44,685 nt of DNA from Phycisphaerae bacterium (GTDB lineage: Bacteria > Planctomycetota > Phycisphaerae > Phycisphaerales > Phycisphaeraceae): positions 1 to 44,685 of the forward strand of contig JAUHYI010000035.1 of the NCBI GenBank assembly GCA_030426385.1, given 5' to 3'. The translations under genes and the position numbers were made by a program. The notes beneath the pieces were generated by a model. That model was not told where the DNA came from and made no database searches. It saw nothing but the letters and a program-made list of their open reading frames with translations. Below, piece after piece: positions 7,231-16,533 of the stretch (position 1 is its first letter; each line of letters begins with the position of its first letter).

Positions 7231-8772
7231 TTAGGGGAGGATGGGGTCGAAGCGCCAGATGTTCCATTGGCCACCGCGGTTGGAGCGGAAGTAGATGGTT
7301 TTGCCGGTGTTGTCCCAACAGGGTTTGTCGTCCCATGAGCCATTGGTGGTGAGTTGGGTTTTTTCTCGGCCATCGATGGTCATCATCCAGATGTCCTGGT
7401 TGGGTTTGCCCTTGGCGTCGACGGCTTCGTTGGAAGTGAAGACGATCCATTGGCCATCGGGTGACCAGCGAGGGTCGTTGCAATCGTAGTCGGTGTTCTG
7501 GGTGAGTTGGGTTTCGCTGGTGCCGTCGAGGTTCATGAGCCAGACCTGATCGACGTCGAGCTTGGTGTCGTGACGCACGAAGAGGATTTGCGAGCCGGTG
7601 GGTGAGACCTGCGGGCTGTGGCCGGAATGGAGCTGTGTGGCCAGCGAGCCATCGACGTTGACGGTCCAGATTTGTGGCTCAAGCGCGGAGGGAGGATTCG
7701 ACGCGTAGGCGATGAATTGCCCATTGCCCGCGATGGAAGCGCCGTAGTCTTCGCTCATGGTGGAAGTGATTTTGGTGATGCCGCCGCCGCCGTCGAGTTT
7801 GATGCGCCAGAGCGTGGGGTTGGGTGACACGCGGTTGGAGGAGAAGATGAGGAATTTGCCGTCAGGGCTGAAGGCGGGGAACGTGTCACGCCATTGGCCA
7901 TAGGTGAGTCGGGTTTTGGCGAAGGCACCGACGGACTGTTTCCAGATATTGGAATAAACTTCCTGGGTGGAAATGAAAAGCGTTTGGCCCGGCGAGATGT
8001 TGTCGTTGGCGTTGAGGTTGTTGGTCGAACGGATCAGCGCCGGTTCCGTGCGAAACAGCGCGGCGATCTGTTCGATGGTGTCGCCGTTCTGGACCACGTA
8101 GGGACGCGGTGCGTTTTGCTGCTCAATGGTGAGGGTGGGGTAGACGATAAGGTTGTCGACTGGCGACAGCACAGGCCCGCCGATTTGAATGTCGGGTGAC
8201 TGGTTGTTGGTGACGCGGGTGACGGATTTGATGTTGGGCGAACGTTCGAGCGTGTCGAGAAAGGCGCGGGTGGGCTGGGGGTCAGCCCGAAGCTTGACGC
8301 CGTTGTCGGTGCGTGTGTTGTTGAAATCGATCAGGAGCAGGTCGACGAGTTCGCGTTTGAGTTTGATTTTGAAATTGCGTTGATCGCGTGGCTCGTGGGT
8401 GATATCGATGACGCCGTTTTCGAATTGTGCCTTGCGAGCTTCGATGGTGTAGATGCGGTTTTCATCGAAGGGCAGTGATTTGGAAAGTGGGCTGGTGCCG
8501 ATGAATTGGGGCTCGGTGGTTCGTCCGTCGAGGTTGAGTAGCAGGTCGGTGCGTGAGAGGTAAAGCTCTGCGCCAGCCGGCTCGGTGGTGATGGTGACGC
8601 GTTTGGTCATGCTGCACCCCGCGAGGGCGAGCGATAGCATGAGCACGAGGAGCAAGGGCGTGACGAGGGTTGATAGCGAGTGTCGGGCCGCACGTGGCCA
8701 GGCCCACCGCAGCGCGAGGCTGGATTTTTGAGGGTGAAAACGGTTCGGATTTAGCCGGGTCGGGGTGGACAT
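7231..8772 (-). CDS. LysM / TolB-type beta-propeller lipoprotein
   Basis: 513 aa. A long basic N-terminus is followed by a hydrophobic span and lipobox LALAGC (Cys53). Residues about 57-140 form a PEGA-like beta domain (VTITTEPAGAELYLSRTD). Residues 224-268 are a LysM-like module (YVVQNGDTIEQIAALFRTEP ... ISPGQTLFI), expected to bind peptidoglycan. Residues about 285-513 hold WD40-like TolB repeats (FPAFSPDGKFLIFSSNR, DPRWSPDGQWIVFTSNE, KPCWDNTGKTIYFRSNR). I infer an envelope protein that links membrane and cell wall through a propeller interaction surface. No tol or pal genes are adjacent. The ribosome site is weak (AGGGA, about 15 bases upstream). Confidence 0.85.
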   Translation of the reverse strand: MSTPTRLNPNRFHPQKSSLALRWAWPRAARHSLSTLVTPLLLVLMLSLALAGCSMTKRVTITTEPAGAELYLSRTDLLLNLDGRTTEPQFIGTSPLSKSLPFDENRIYTIEARKAQFENGVIDITHEPRDQRNFKIKLKRELVDLLLIDFNNTRTDNGVKLRADPQPTRAFLDTLERSPNIKSVTRVTNNQSPDIQIGGPVLSPVDNLIVYPTLTIEQQNAPRPYVVQNGDTIEQIAALFRTEPALIRSTNNLNANDNISPGQTLFISTQEVYSNIWKQSVGAFAKTRLTYGQWRDTFPAFSPDGKFLIFSSNRVSPNPTLWRIKLDGGGGITKITSTMSEDYGASIAGNGQFIAYASNPPSALEPQIWTVNVDGSLATQLHSGHSPQVSPTGSQILFVRHDTKLDVDQVWLMNLDGTSETQLTQNTDYDCNDPRWSPDGQWIVFTSNEAVDAKGKPNQDIWMMTIDGREKTQLTTNGSWDDKPCWDNTGKTIYFRSNRGGQWNIWRFDPILP

Positions 8773-9042
8773 ATTCTGAGGTTCCCTGAGTTGCCTGATC
8801 GAAAGTGAGCCTGCAGCGTTGGATCGTAGGCATCAAACGCGAGGCAAGGGCGAGCTACTGTCGCACCCCTAAGTGTATCACGAGTACGACAGGATGGCGC
8901 TATTTTCGAGCAGAAGTATTCATTTGGTTAGCCAAACGGCGACGTCCTATAACCTGTGCCGAATGATTTGTGACAAATATATGATCCTTGATTCATGCCA
9001 GCCCAGGTTTCATCGCCGGTTTAGTCTTCGGTTTCGGCCCGT

Positions 9043-9110
9043 GGTGAATATCGGAGGTGCGTTCGAGAAAAAAATCAGGCCACGCGAATTTTTAGCGAGA
9101 TGGGGATCAG
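9043..9110. repeat. Decayed copy of the 10838-10950 element
   Basis: GGTGAATATCGGAGGTGCGT, then an A-rich segment, then CACGCGAATTTTTAGCGAGATGGGG. This follows the right half of the element at 10838-10950 in order, with scattered changes. Confidence 0.6.
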
Positions 9111-9277
9111 GCATGAATCTGACGGGTGACTGGAGCAACTGGCAACAATAACATTCATCGCCCACGGGCAGGTGGACTTAAGCCCATCTGCCAAAGCACC
9201 AAAACGTGGAGACTAATCACACCCGTTGCGTTAGCACGCGTGGGCATCGCCTCACCATAAAGAACAAGGCGATGGTT

Positions 9278-9322
9278 TTGGTAGTTGGTAGTTGGTAATT
9301 GGTAGTAATTGGAAATTGGTGA
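9278..9322. repeat. Heptamer tandem array (TTGGTAG-type)
   Basis: Six units of TTGGTAG, TTGGTAA, TTGGAAA or TTGGTGA, with one 3-base insertion. Confidence 0.75.
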
Positions 9323-9495
9323 TAAATGATTGCTGCGATGGTAAGGGGCATGTGTGGGGGCATGTGTGTGTGGGGGATGTGTGGGGGTGGGGTGGTGGGG
9401 GGGGGGATTTGCAAGGGGCAGCATATAAGCGATTAATCTATGTTTTTCGGGAAAAGAGTCACACAGCGATGGGGTAGGGCGATATAGTTTCATGC

Positions 9496-10833
9496 ATGAT
9501 GAAACAACGAAGTCCATGGTTTTCCGACGCGCGACAATGGTTTGAAAAACGCAGGCTTGGCCTGTTTCTGCATTGGGGTTTGTATGCCATTGAGGGTTGC
9601 CATGAGCAACAACAATGGCGTTATCACGTGGATCGAAATCAGTATCAAAAGCTCATCAAAAAATGGAATCCGACGCGATTCGACCCGGACGCCTGGCTGG
9701 ATATCGCGGAGCGGGCGGGGATGGAATACCTATGCTTTACCACCAAACATCATGATGGCTTTTGTCTCTGGGATACGAAGCTCACGTCATTCAACACGAT
9801 GAACAGTGCCTACGGGAAAGACATTCTCGCCATGCTTGCCGAAGCGTGTCATCGTCGCCACATGCCATTGTGTCTTTACTATTCGGTCGTCGATTGGCAT
9901 CAACCGAACTATCCCAATCAAGGCCGACATCACGAGTTGCCGGCGCAATCGGAAGACGATCCGAACTGGAATCAATACGTGGCTTGTCTCAAAGGCCAGG
10001 TGCATGAATTGTGCACGAATTACGGGGAAATTCACGGTTTTTGGTGGGATATGAATGTGCCCGAAGCGGTGGATCATTCCGTCAACGCGATCATTCGCAA
10101 GCATCAACCCGCCGCAGTGATCAACAATCGCGGTTTCGATCAAGGCGACTTTTCGACGCCGGAGCGTGACTTTGATAATGATGCCAATCGCTGTGCATTC
10201 ACCCGTCCGACCGAGGCCTGTCAATCGGTTGGTAGTGAGAGTTGGGGCTACCGCGAGCGCGAAAACTATTTCACAGATCGCTACCTGATGCAGCGGATAG
10301 ATCACTACCTGGCCCGTGGTGCGAACTATTTGCTGAACATCGGGCCCCATGCCGACGGCACGATCGGCGACATCGAACGCGGCATGTTAGAACGCATCGG
10401 CGCGTGGTATCGTGGCACGCGTGAATCGTTTGTTGATGTGGAATTTGCTGTGAGACTCACGTCGAATCAAGAGGTGTTGCTCACGCGCCGCGGCAACGTT
10501 GTGTATGTGCATCTCGACAACGACCCGATCAGTTCTGGCGTCAAGCTGCCGCCGATCGATGTGATGCCGACGCGTGCCACACTGCTCAACGATGGTCGAC
10601 CCGTAACGTGTGAGGTCAGCTTGTTGCCCAGTGAACATCTGACGGGCAAGCCATGTTTATGGTTACGTGGTTTGCCGACCAACGAATTAGCGAATACAGC
10701 GTTGGTGATCAAGCTTGAGTTCGAGACCTTGCCCGAGACCTTGCCCGATACTTTGGGTATCACAACTCGGGCTGATGATTGTGATACTCAAGTGGATCGC
10801 GAAATACATGCCGATGATACGCGCTTGCGTTAG
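9496..10833 (+). CDS. GH29 alpha-L-fucosidase
   Basis: 445 aa, no signal peptide, so probably cytoplasmic. The GH29 barrel is clear: WFEKRRLGLFLHWGLY (15-30), YLCFTTKHHDGFCLWD (78-93), and GFWWDMNV (181-188), where Asp185 is at the position of the family nucleophile. After residue ~290 (ANYLLNIGPHADGTIGD) comes a C-terminal beta domain. Enzymes of this family remove alpha-L-fucose from oligosaccharides. It stands opposite the other sugar genes of the locus (10993-20009) and could process imported fucosylated oligosaccharides; that link is inferred. The start is the first ATG before the conserved N-terminus, with only weak ribosome-site signal. Confidence 0.88.
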   Translation: MMKQRSPWFSDARQWFEKRRLGLFLHWGLYAIEGCHEQQQWRYHVDRNQYQKLIKKWNPTRFDPDAWLDIAERAGMEYLCFTTKHHDGFCLWDTKLTSFNTMNSAYGKDILAMLAEACHRRHMPLCLYYSVVDWHQPNYPNQGRHHELPAQSEDDPNWNQYVACLKGQVHELCTNYGEIHGFWWDMNVPEAVDHSVNAIIRKHQPAAVINNRGFDQGDFSTPERDFDNDANRCAFTRPTEACQSVGSESWGYRERENYFTDRYLMQRIDHYLARGANYLLNIGPHADGTIGDIERGMLERIGAWYRGTRESFVDVEFAVRLTSNQEVLLTRRGNVVYVHLDNDPISSGVKLPPIDVMPTRATLLNDGRPVTCEVSLLPSEHLTGKPCLWLRGLPTNELANTALVIKLEFETLPETLPDTLGITTRADDCDTQVDREIHADDTRLR

Positions 10834-10837
10834 TGTA

Positions 10838-10950
10838 ATACCAATCCCGTTAAATATTCGCGCAGAGATTTATGTTAGATCCCGGTGAATATCGGGAGTT
10901 TGCGTAAAGGGAAAATTCAGGCAGCGCGATTTTTTTAATGGGATGGGAAT
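10838..10950. repeat. MITE-like element with ~26-bp terminal inverted repeats
   Basis: The left end (10838-10863, ATACCAATCCCGTTAAATAT then TCGCGC) and the reverse complement of the right end (10924-10950, ATTCCCATCCCATTAAAAAA then TCGCGC) pair imperfectly. The centre has TCCCGGTGAATATCGGGA, a relative of the CCCCGGTATTCACCGGGG hairpins elsewhere. It is non-coding and starts five bases after the fucosidase stop. Confidence 0.8.
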
Positions 10951-10992
10951 AATGGGGTTTGTATCACCCGGTTTTTAGTGCCGTTGTCGATA

Positions 10993-13674
10993 TTATTCTT
11001 GTTCGCCATGCAGCGAAGCGCCCGCGACCATGAACCAGTCCGCAGAAAAAGCATCGGATTCTTCCATGTTGCGAATGTCCAGGCGATTAACGCCCTGCGT
11101 GAGCCATTGTGGTTGAATGGTGTAGGAAACTTCCGACCAACCTTTTTCGACAAACGTGTTGTCGCCATGAAAAACAGTGTGGCCGTTCATCTCGATGGTC
11201 ACCGGGGTCGCGCCGGGCTTATCGTCGTCCTGGCCTGTCAGTCGCAAGGTGATCGCGCGATCGGGAACGTCATGGATGATGAAGTCCACACGCATGTGAT
11301 TGATGTCGAGCTTGGTGCCATAGATAGCCAGGCTGTCGCGCGGCGGACATTGCCACGCGTATTGCGGATGCAGTTGACCGCCTTGCCAATCGGTGTGAAT
11401 ATCAAGCACGGTTGGCGCGCTCCTGGCATCGAACGTTTTTAACTCGCGGTTCTGGTTTAATTGCCACGATCGATCGATGAGTGTTTGAGCGCGATCACAC
11501 ATCTCGGTCAACTCAGCGATCAAGGCTGTGGTCAAGGCTTCGTGGGTTGTCGTGGTTTCGATCTGGTTCAGAATGGCACGCGACTGATCGACCGCATTCT
11601 GGAATCGCGCATAGGATTCCTGCGTCATGGGGTAAGCGGCCAGACGTTCATCGGTGACTTGGGTAGGATTTTTTTCAACGGGAAAAATAGAGGCCACCGT
11701 TAGCATCTGGTAGCGAAAGCGCAGGAGATGGCCCACGTTTTCAGGGCCATACAGTTTGGCCAGTATCCGGTTTCGCGATCGGGTGGGATCGTATTGTTTG
11801 GCATTCCAGAGAAAGTCCGCGACGGTTAAATTACGAACCAGCATCATCGGCCCACGCCTGTCAGTGATATATCCCATGGCATGAAAGCCGTACAGTTGCG
11901 GCGTTTCGAGCAATGTTTTGTAGCCGTCGGCGAACGTTTCCATCAACCGAAAACCCGCGCGTGCCTGGCCGTAGGGTTGGCTCACGGTGTTGTCGAAGAT
12001 GACAAAGTCTCGGCCGTCAATACCGTTGAGATAGGAATCGATTTTGTCTTGCGGATAGCTGAGCGTCACGGTGGATTCGCCGGTCCACATGGGCATCACT
12101 TCAGCGGGAACGCCTGCTCGTTCGAAATAGCCATCGATGTCGGTCGCGCCCACGGATTGGTAGTTTTTCGTGATGACAAATATTTTTGTGCCAGGATAGT
12201 CCGCGAGTATGCGCTTGGCGATGATGGCCGTCAGGTGGGCGTGAGCTTCCAGATCATCGGTGAAGACTGCGCGATCCGCTTCGACGAATGCTTCATCGGC
12301 GCGGGCTTGGTCGTCGAAGCCAATCGTGATGGTCTTGCATCCTGCGTCGAGGCCGAGCTTCAACGTTTGGTAGTACGCTTCGACATCGTCGTGGTTGGAC
12401 ACGGTGATGAAGTTTTGGGTCGGGCGATCGAGGGCTTCGACCCAGTGATTAATGTCCGTGCCGCGCGCTTGTGCATAGGCAATCGCATGCGCCAGTCGTT
12501 CGCGATCCTGCGTGGCCAGATCGTGCCAGCGCCCGCCTAATTCCCACGCGGGAATGTAATTGACGTTGGCCTTGTAATGATGATTGCCTGCGAGAATAGT
12601 CGGCACACCCGCGGCCCCCATCGATCGGTAGGGCAGGTCCGGCCAATCACGAATCCGACACGCATCAACACTTAGTCCTCCATCGCTATCCTTGCGCAGC
12701 AATTGTCGCAGGGTTTGAAAACCCCAGTACAGGCCGGCGCGTTCACGCGCAGCGATTACTATCGCATCACGTTGACCGACTGTGCCTGAGACGAGGCTAT
12801 ACCCTTCGGCCACATCGGGAATGTCGACGGATAAAGCTTGAGCCGCCGTGCCTTGGCCGCCGAGGTCGAGAATGATATCGACGACATTTTTTGCGGCGTG
12901 TTGCTTTTCGTCGGCCACGGCTTGCGATGGCATGGGTTGCGATGACAGGGCTTGCAACGATGCGAACATTTCGCGTTCGATCAAGGCGCGAAATTGTTCG
13001 GTGGTCGTTCCGTCCACACCCACACGAAAATTAGCGAGGCCGTTTTTAACCAGGGTTAACGCGTGGTTCGATTCGATTTCAACCGACTTCGGCTCAGGCA
13101 CGATGATGATCTCGTCGGCCTCCGGAAGTTGATGGGGTTGTTCGATCGGTCGGGAGATGCCCACGAGTTTTTGTAAAAATAATTCGCGCAATTCTTGGCC
13201 GGATTCGGCTGCTTGTGGCGTGTTTTCAGACAGGCTGAAAGTGATACTGAGCTTGCCACCGAGTACGGGGATTTCCAGGGCTTGCCATTGATCAGTGCCG
13301 GGGATGTAGCTGAACAAACGCGGATCGACCATCTTGCCGTCGTACCACAGGTCAATGGTGAGGCGTGTCGACGCGGGCCATTTGGCGTGCAATTGCAACG
13401 CATCCTGGCCGATGATGTTCAGGTCCTTGACGTGCCACGTACATATGTCGCGGGTATTCGGCGTCGCTTCGTACCAGATACGAGCGGGTTGTTCATCGTT
13501 GGCATGGGTGAAGCCGTGCTCGCCTTGCAATTGCATTTTTCCCGCGTGCATGGTCTGAGTGTGTTGCTCACTGAAATCGTAAATCACCACGCCTGTTTCT
13601 GCGGCGGCGACCGTTGTCAGGCATACGACAAGCAAGCTGAGACACCATCTAATCACCGGCGCGATTCTATTCAT
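10993..13674 (-). CDS. Secreted GH20/GH84-like glycoside hydrolase
   Basis: 893 aa. A signal peptide (1-25, cut near VAAAET) precedes a beta-rich domain (26-185). A GH20b-like domain follows (about 194-345, EPKSVEIE ... ERAGLYWGFQTLRQLL ... DWPDLPYR). The catalytic barrel (about 346-620) contains TIGFDDQ with Asp454-Asp455, matching the paired catalytic Asp of GH84 N-acetylglucosaminidases. A helical region and a C-terminal beta domain (about 770-893) complete it. The usual GH84 opening motif after the GH20b domain is missing, so the subfamily and the substrate are uncertain; an N-acetylhexosaminide is most likely. The start at 13674 is chosen for the signal peptide. The upstream in-frame extension is made of repeat DNA. 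It follows the propeller gene on the same strand. Confidence 0.78.
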   Translation of the reverse strand: MNRIAPVIRWCLSLLVVCLTTVAAAETGVVIYDFSEQHTQTMHAGKMQLQGEHGFTHANDEQPARIWYEATPNTRDICTWHVKDLNIIGQDALQLHAKWPASTRLTIDLWYDGKMVDPRLFSYIPGTDQWQALEIPVLGGKLSITFSLSENTPQAAESGQELRELFLQKLVGISRPIEQPHQLPEADEIIIVPEPKSVEIESNHALTLVKNGLANFRVGVDGTTTEQFRALIEREMFASLQALSSQPMPSQAVADEKQHAAKNVVDIILDLGGQGTAAQALSVDIPDVAEGYSLVSGTVGQRDAIVIAARERAGLYWGFQTLRQLLRKDSDGGLSVDACRIRDWPDLPYRSMGAAGVPTILAGNHHYKANVNYIPAWELGGRWHDLATQDRERLAHAIAYAQARGTDINHWVEALDRPTQNFITVSNHDDVEAYYQTLKLGLDAGCKTITIGFDDQARADEAFVEADRAVFTDDLEAHAHLTAIIAKRILADYPGTKIFVITKNYQSVGATDIDGYFERAGVPAEVMPMWTGESTVTLSYPQDKIDSYLNGIDGRDFVIFDNTVSQPYGQARAGFRLMETFADGYKTLLETPQLYGFHAMGYITDRRGPMMLVRNLTVADFLWNAKQYDPTRSRNRILAKLYGPENVGHLLRFRYQMLTVASIFPVEKNPTQVTDERLAAYPMTQESYARFQNAVDQSRAILNQIETTTTHEALTTALIAELTEMCDRAQTLIDRSWQLNQNRELKTFDARSAPTVLDIHTDWQGGQLHPQYAWQCPPRDSLAIYGTKLDINHMRVDFIIHDVPDRAITLRLTGQDDDKPGATPVTIEMNGHTVFHGDNTFVEKGWSEVSYTIQPQWLTQGVNRLDIRNMEESDAFSADWFMVAGASLHGEQE

Positions 13675-13724
13675 TGGGTTAACCATTCGTTTGATTGGCA
13701 TCTCACTTGGAACGCGCGCGTTAG

Positions 13725-13824
13725 CGCAACTGACGTGATTAATCGCCACGATTTTGCTGCGCTGGACTGGCAACTTAAGCGGCCAGTCCGGGTGACCGTG
13801 AAGAATATTGAAGCCCGTTGCTCT
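13725..13824. repeat. Dispersed ~100-bp repeat R1, copy 2
   Basis: Near-identical to 164-264. It lies between the two secreted sugar-enzyme genes and supplies most of the false N-terminal extension of the downstream frame. Confidence 0.8.
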
Positions 13825-13825
13825 A

Positions 13826-13930
13826 GTCGTCGCCATTATGACGGTGTGAATTGTGGGGCAAGCACAAGCCATCGCGCCGTCATAAAGGTGGCGGCTAACG
13901 ATTGACCACACGCGTGGTTTTTGTGGGATG
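13826..13930. repeat. GTTAGCC hairpin element, copy E (imperfect)
   Basis: GTCGTCGCCATTATGACGGTG (split as GTCGTCGCCA and TTATGACGGTG) faces CGCCGTCATAAAGGTGGCGG then CTAAC. The right flank, CCACACGCGTGGTTTTTGTG, matches that of copy B at 34581-34600. It abuts R1 copy 2. Confidence 0.65.
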
Positions 13931-13957
13931 GGTCTTGTTGGCATCGTGGTGGGTGGG

Positions 13958-15442
13958 TTAGTTTGAGGTGGTGAACTGGATGGCATAGACATCAGCATCT
14001 TTGAGTTGGATGCATAAACGCACGGCTCTGCCCGCCAGATTTTTGATGTTTGATTCGCCGTTCCATGTTACGGTTCGGGCGATTTCGTCACCATAAATCA
14101 CATCGCAATCCGACGCGGTGAAGCCGGGAATTGGTTTGCCGTTGACATCCTGTAATTCGACGATGACAGAGCCCGCCGCGGACGTGGACATGTTCACCCG
14201 CATTTGTACGTTCTTTGAGGTGTAGCCTGAATCTCTATCGCCGAAGATGATCGGCTTGGTGAGGGCTTGGCCGCCGACGGCCGGTGCGTTGATGGAGACG
14301 AAGCCATCGAGTCGCCAGGTGTATCGTCGTTGGCTGACGGCCTGGCCGGAGAAATAACCTTCGCTGACATAGATGGATAATTCGTTGGGTTGGCCGGGGA
14401 TGGTGGATGGCGTTTCGAGGATGCCGCGCGTGGGCATGTTGTTGCGATTCACCCATTTGAGATCGCGTGGCCCAGGGCGAACGACTGCTTCGGGCCAGCG
14501 ATGAAATGTTTCGCCGTCGCGACTGGTCATGAACACCGCATCCGATGTGCCGGTGTAGGTGCTGATGTCATTGGCCTGACGATCGGGGATAAACCGCATG
14601 GGCATCCCGATGAACACATGAGGTGCCCGGTGGTAGGACACGATCGCATTCGTGTAAAGATGTTCGTTCGGCGCGCCGGTGTACTCAAGCCATTGAGAAT
14701 CGGACCAGTTCACGCCGTCGTCGGACGTTGCCGTTTTGATATCGCGAAAGTCATTGCGTACATCGCGATAAAACGCCACATAGCGATTGCGATAGTTATC
14801 AAACATGGCCGTGTTCAGCGAATCAAATTTGCCATCGGTGATCACCGCATGATCGGCGAGGAATTCCCAGTGCATCGCGTCGGCAGATTTGTAAATCCCC
14901 AGTCCACCTTTGGCTGACACGATGGCCTTGTATTTTTCATCAGGCTTCACCTCTGGATTCGTATCAATGAACGCCGCAAAGTTGCCCAGCGAGTTGCCGC
15001 GAATATCCAGAATGTTGTTGTCTTTGGAACCTTGATGAGCGACCAGGCCGAGGTTCGGTTTAACCCAGTTGATGCCATCGGTACTTTCGGCATAGCAAAG
15101 ATATTTGTGGGCCGTTTTTTTATGGCGAATCGTTGAGGCACGGTAATACATGCGGTAAATATTGCCATCTTTGAAGACGGTGGCATACGTACTGGTATCA
15201 CCTTCCCAGGGGTGGTCGTGTGTGATCGCGATCTCGCGTTCGACCGGTCGATGTAGTTGCAGTTTGGCTTCGCCGGTCAAGGAATCGATCAGGTAATCAT
15301 CGATCATCGGTTCCAGGCGCGTGCCGATATCGATCGGTTCGGTGGCTAGTAGTGTGCTGGTTTGCGAAAGCGACAAGGACAAGGCGAATAACATCATGAT
15401 CGTGAGGCTATGAACAGGTTGTTGCACAAATAGAACTCCCAT
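13958..15442 (-). CDS. Secreted beta-propeller glycoside-hydrolase-like protein
   Basis: 494 aa. A signal peptide (LTIMMLFALSLSLSQTSTLL) leads into a five-bladed-propeller pattern resembling GH32/GH43/GH130-type enzymes: LEPMIDDYLID near the N-terminus, YATVFKDGNIYRMYYRA, YAESTDGINWVKPNLGL, TATSDDGVNWSDSQWL and FMTSRDGETFHRW. The repeated 'S-D-G-x-x-W' turns are Asp-box-like. A C-terminal beta sandwich follows (about 395-494). It probably acts on or binds polysaccharide outside the cytoplasm; the substrate is unknown. The start at 15442 (ATG) places the signal peptide near the N-terminus; a GTG at 15484 is the alternative. It lies upstream of the GH20/GH84-like gene on the same strand. Confidence 0.7.
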   Translation of the reverse strand: MGVLFVQQPVHSLTIMMLFALSLSLSQTSTLLATEPIDIGTRLEPMIDDYLIDSLTGEAKLQLHRPVEREIAITHDHPWEGDTSTYATVFKDGNIYRMYYRASTIRHKKTAHKYLCYAESTDGINWVKPNLGLVAHQGSKDNNILDIRGNSLGNFAAFIDTNPEVKPDEKYKAIVSAKGGLGIYKSADAMHWEFLADHAVITDGKFDSLNTAMFDNYRNRYVAFYRDVRNDFRDIKTATSDDGVNWSDSQWLEYTGAPNEHLYTNAIVSYHRAPHVFIGMPMRFIPDRQANDISTYTGTSDAVFMTSRDGETFHRWPEAVVRPGPRDLKWVNRNNMPTRGILETPSTIPGQPNELSIYVSEGYFSGQAVSQRRYTWRLDGFVSINAPAVGGQALTKPIIFGDRDSGYTSKNVQMRVNMSTSAAGSVIVELQDVNGKPIPGFTASDCDVIYGDEIARTVTWNGESNIKNLAGRAVRLCIQLKDADVYAIQFTTSN

Positions 15443-15580
15443 GATTTGGTAGTAGCGGTTGAAGTGATTCAGACGCGGGTTCACAAGGCAGGTCAGCGTA
15501 TTAACAGGCGTGGCTACCTATCACATGGCAATCGAGTCACATGTTCGCATGATCAATATCGTTGTTGGACTGAAGGCTAT

Positions 15581-15604
15581 AGCAATAGCAATAGCAATAG
15601 CAAT
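15581..15604. repeat. Hexamer tandem array (AGCAAT x4)
   Basis: Four exact AGCAAT units, 13 bases past the stop of the pseudopilin-like gene (minus strand). Confidence 0.85.
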
Positions 15605-15617
15605 TGCGCGGTGCGGG

Positions 15618-16430
15618 TTAGTTCGGCTTGAAGTTGACGTTGTCTTCTACAAGGTTGAACACATCCACGGAACCCACGGCATGGCCATCGGCGAACAGCG
15701 CGTTGGGGCCGAACGGTGTGTTCGGGCCTGGGTTGGCATGGTGGCGAAACAGATGCTTATGGTTTGGCCAAGCACCGCCACCGCTGAGGCTGGTATTGAG
15801 CACATTTTTTAAGCCGGTAATACCATTGCCTTGGCTGAGAATGGCGAAGTAACCATCCCAGACTGTGTGCATCTGGCTTGGGTTACGCAAGGCATCGATC
15901 TTAAGAGATCCCTGTTGCATTCCAAGCGGCAAGCCGTTGCTGGGCGATGACCAGGGCACGCGTCGTCCATCGCCAAGCGAGTGGCCCACCCATTGGGCGG
16001 CGTAGCTGATCCCACGCTCGCTGAGGTAGTCAGGTAATTCGGCACTGTCGAGCGGCATCCAAAGTCGTTCTTCATCGACGAAGAAAATTCGCTCGTCTTG
16101 TGGGCAAGTGAACATCTCTAAGGGCAGGCGGTCCAGGGCGCTGAGAAGTCCTGCCCAATTTAGTCCACGCCCGCTACCGGCCCCGGCTGGCAGCAGGGGA
16201 TCGTTGTACCAGCGTTCGCATGGCGGCGGTAAAACACCATCAAAATCCGTGTAATACGACGCCGTCGCCAATCCGATTTGGCGCAGATTGCTCAGGCATT
16301 GCATGTTCAGAGCTGCTTCTTTGGCCTTACCGAGGGCCGGTAAGAGGATGGCCACGATGACGGCAATGATAGAAATCACAACCAGCAGTTCGATCAGCGT
16401 GAAGCCGGCTTTGTGAATTGTTCGTGGCAT
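15618..16430 (-). CDS. Type II/IV pseudopilin-like protein with FADGH C-terminus
   Basis: 270 aa. It has a class III prepilin leader, [19 protein letters not shown], with cleavage after Gly9 and Glu at position 5 of the mature chain, then one hydrophobic helix and a soluble domain. The C-terminal [16 protein letters not shown] is the signature of the large planctomycete/verrucomicrobial pseudopilin group. The role is envelope-bound and probably surface or secretion related; a link to polysaccharide capture is inferred from the neighbours only. The ribosome site decides the start: GAGAG lies 7-11 bases before the ATG at 16430 but abuts the ATG at 16436. It lies between the PEP-CTERM gene and the propeller gene. 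Confidence 0.9.
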   Translation of the reverse strand: MPRTIHKAGFTLIELLVVISIIAVIVAILLPALGKAKEAALNMQCLSNLRQIGLATASYYTDFDGVLPPPCERWYNDPLLPAGAGSGRGLNWAGLLSALDRLPLEMFTCPQDERIFFVDEERLWMPLDSAELPDYLSERGISYAAQWVGHSLGDGRRVPWSSPSNGLPLGMQQGSLKIDALRNPSQMHTVWDGYFAILSQGNGITGLKNVLNTSLSGGGAWPNHKHLFRHHANPGPNTPFGPNALFADGHAVGSVDVFNLVEDNVNFKPN

Positions 16431-16533
16431 GGCCATTCTCTCAACAGGAAATTACAAATGCGGATGGCGATCGAATCGCGAAGGCTTCTCCACGCGGTTA
16501 GGCATGGAGAAACGTGTGTGAGTGGTGGGTGGA

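Larger units (their letters stand above)
8773..9495. other. Intergenic region with repeat remnants
   Basis: Over 700 bases between a minus-strand and a plus-strand gene. It contains a decayed hairpin element (9043-9110), small inverted repeats such as CATCGCCT/AAGGCGATG (9246-9274), a heptamer array (9278-9322) and G/T-rich low-complexity sequence (9345-9420). Short open frames here lack coding character. No promoter could be assigned with confidence. Confidence 0.6.

Noticed and set aside
9155..9517. Minus-strand frame with His/Pro-rich stretch upstream of the fucosidase
   Set aside because: It is coded by G/T low-complexity DNA and a heptamer array and overlaps the fucosidase start.
13675..13998. 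N-terminal extension of the GH20/GH84-like frame up to 13998
   Set aside because: It overlaps the stop of the upstream gene and consists of R1 repeat and hairpin DNA; the signal peptide starts at 13674.
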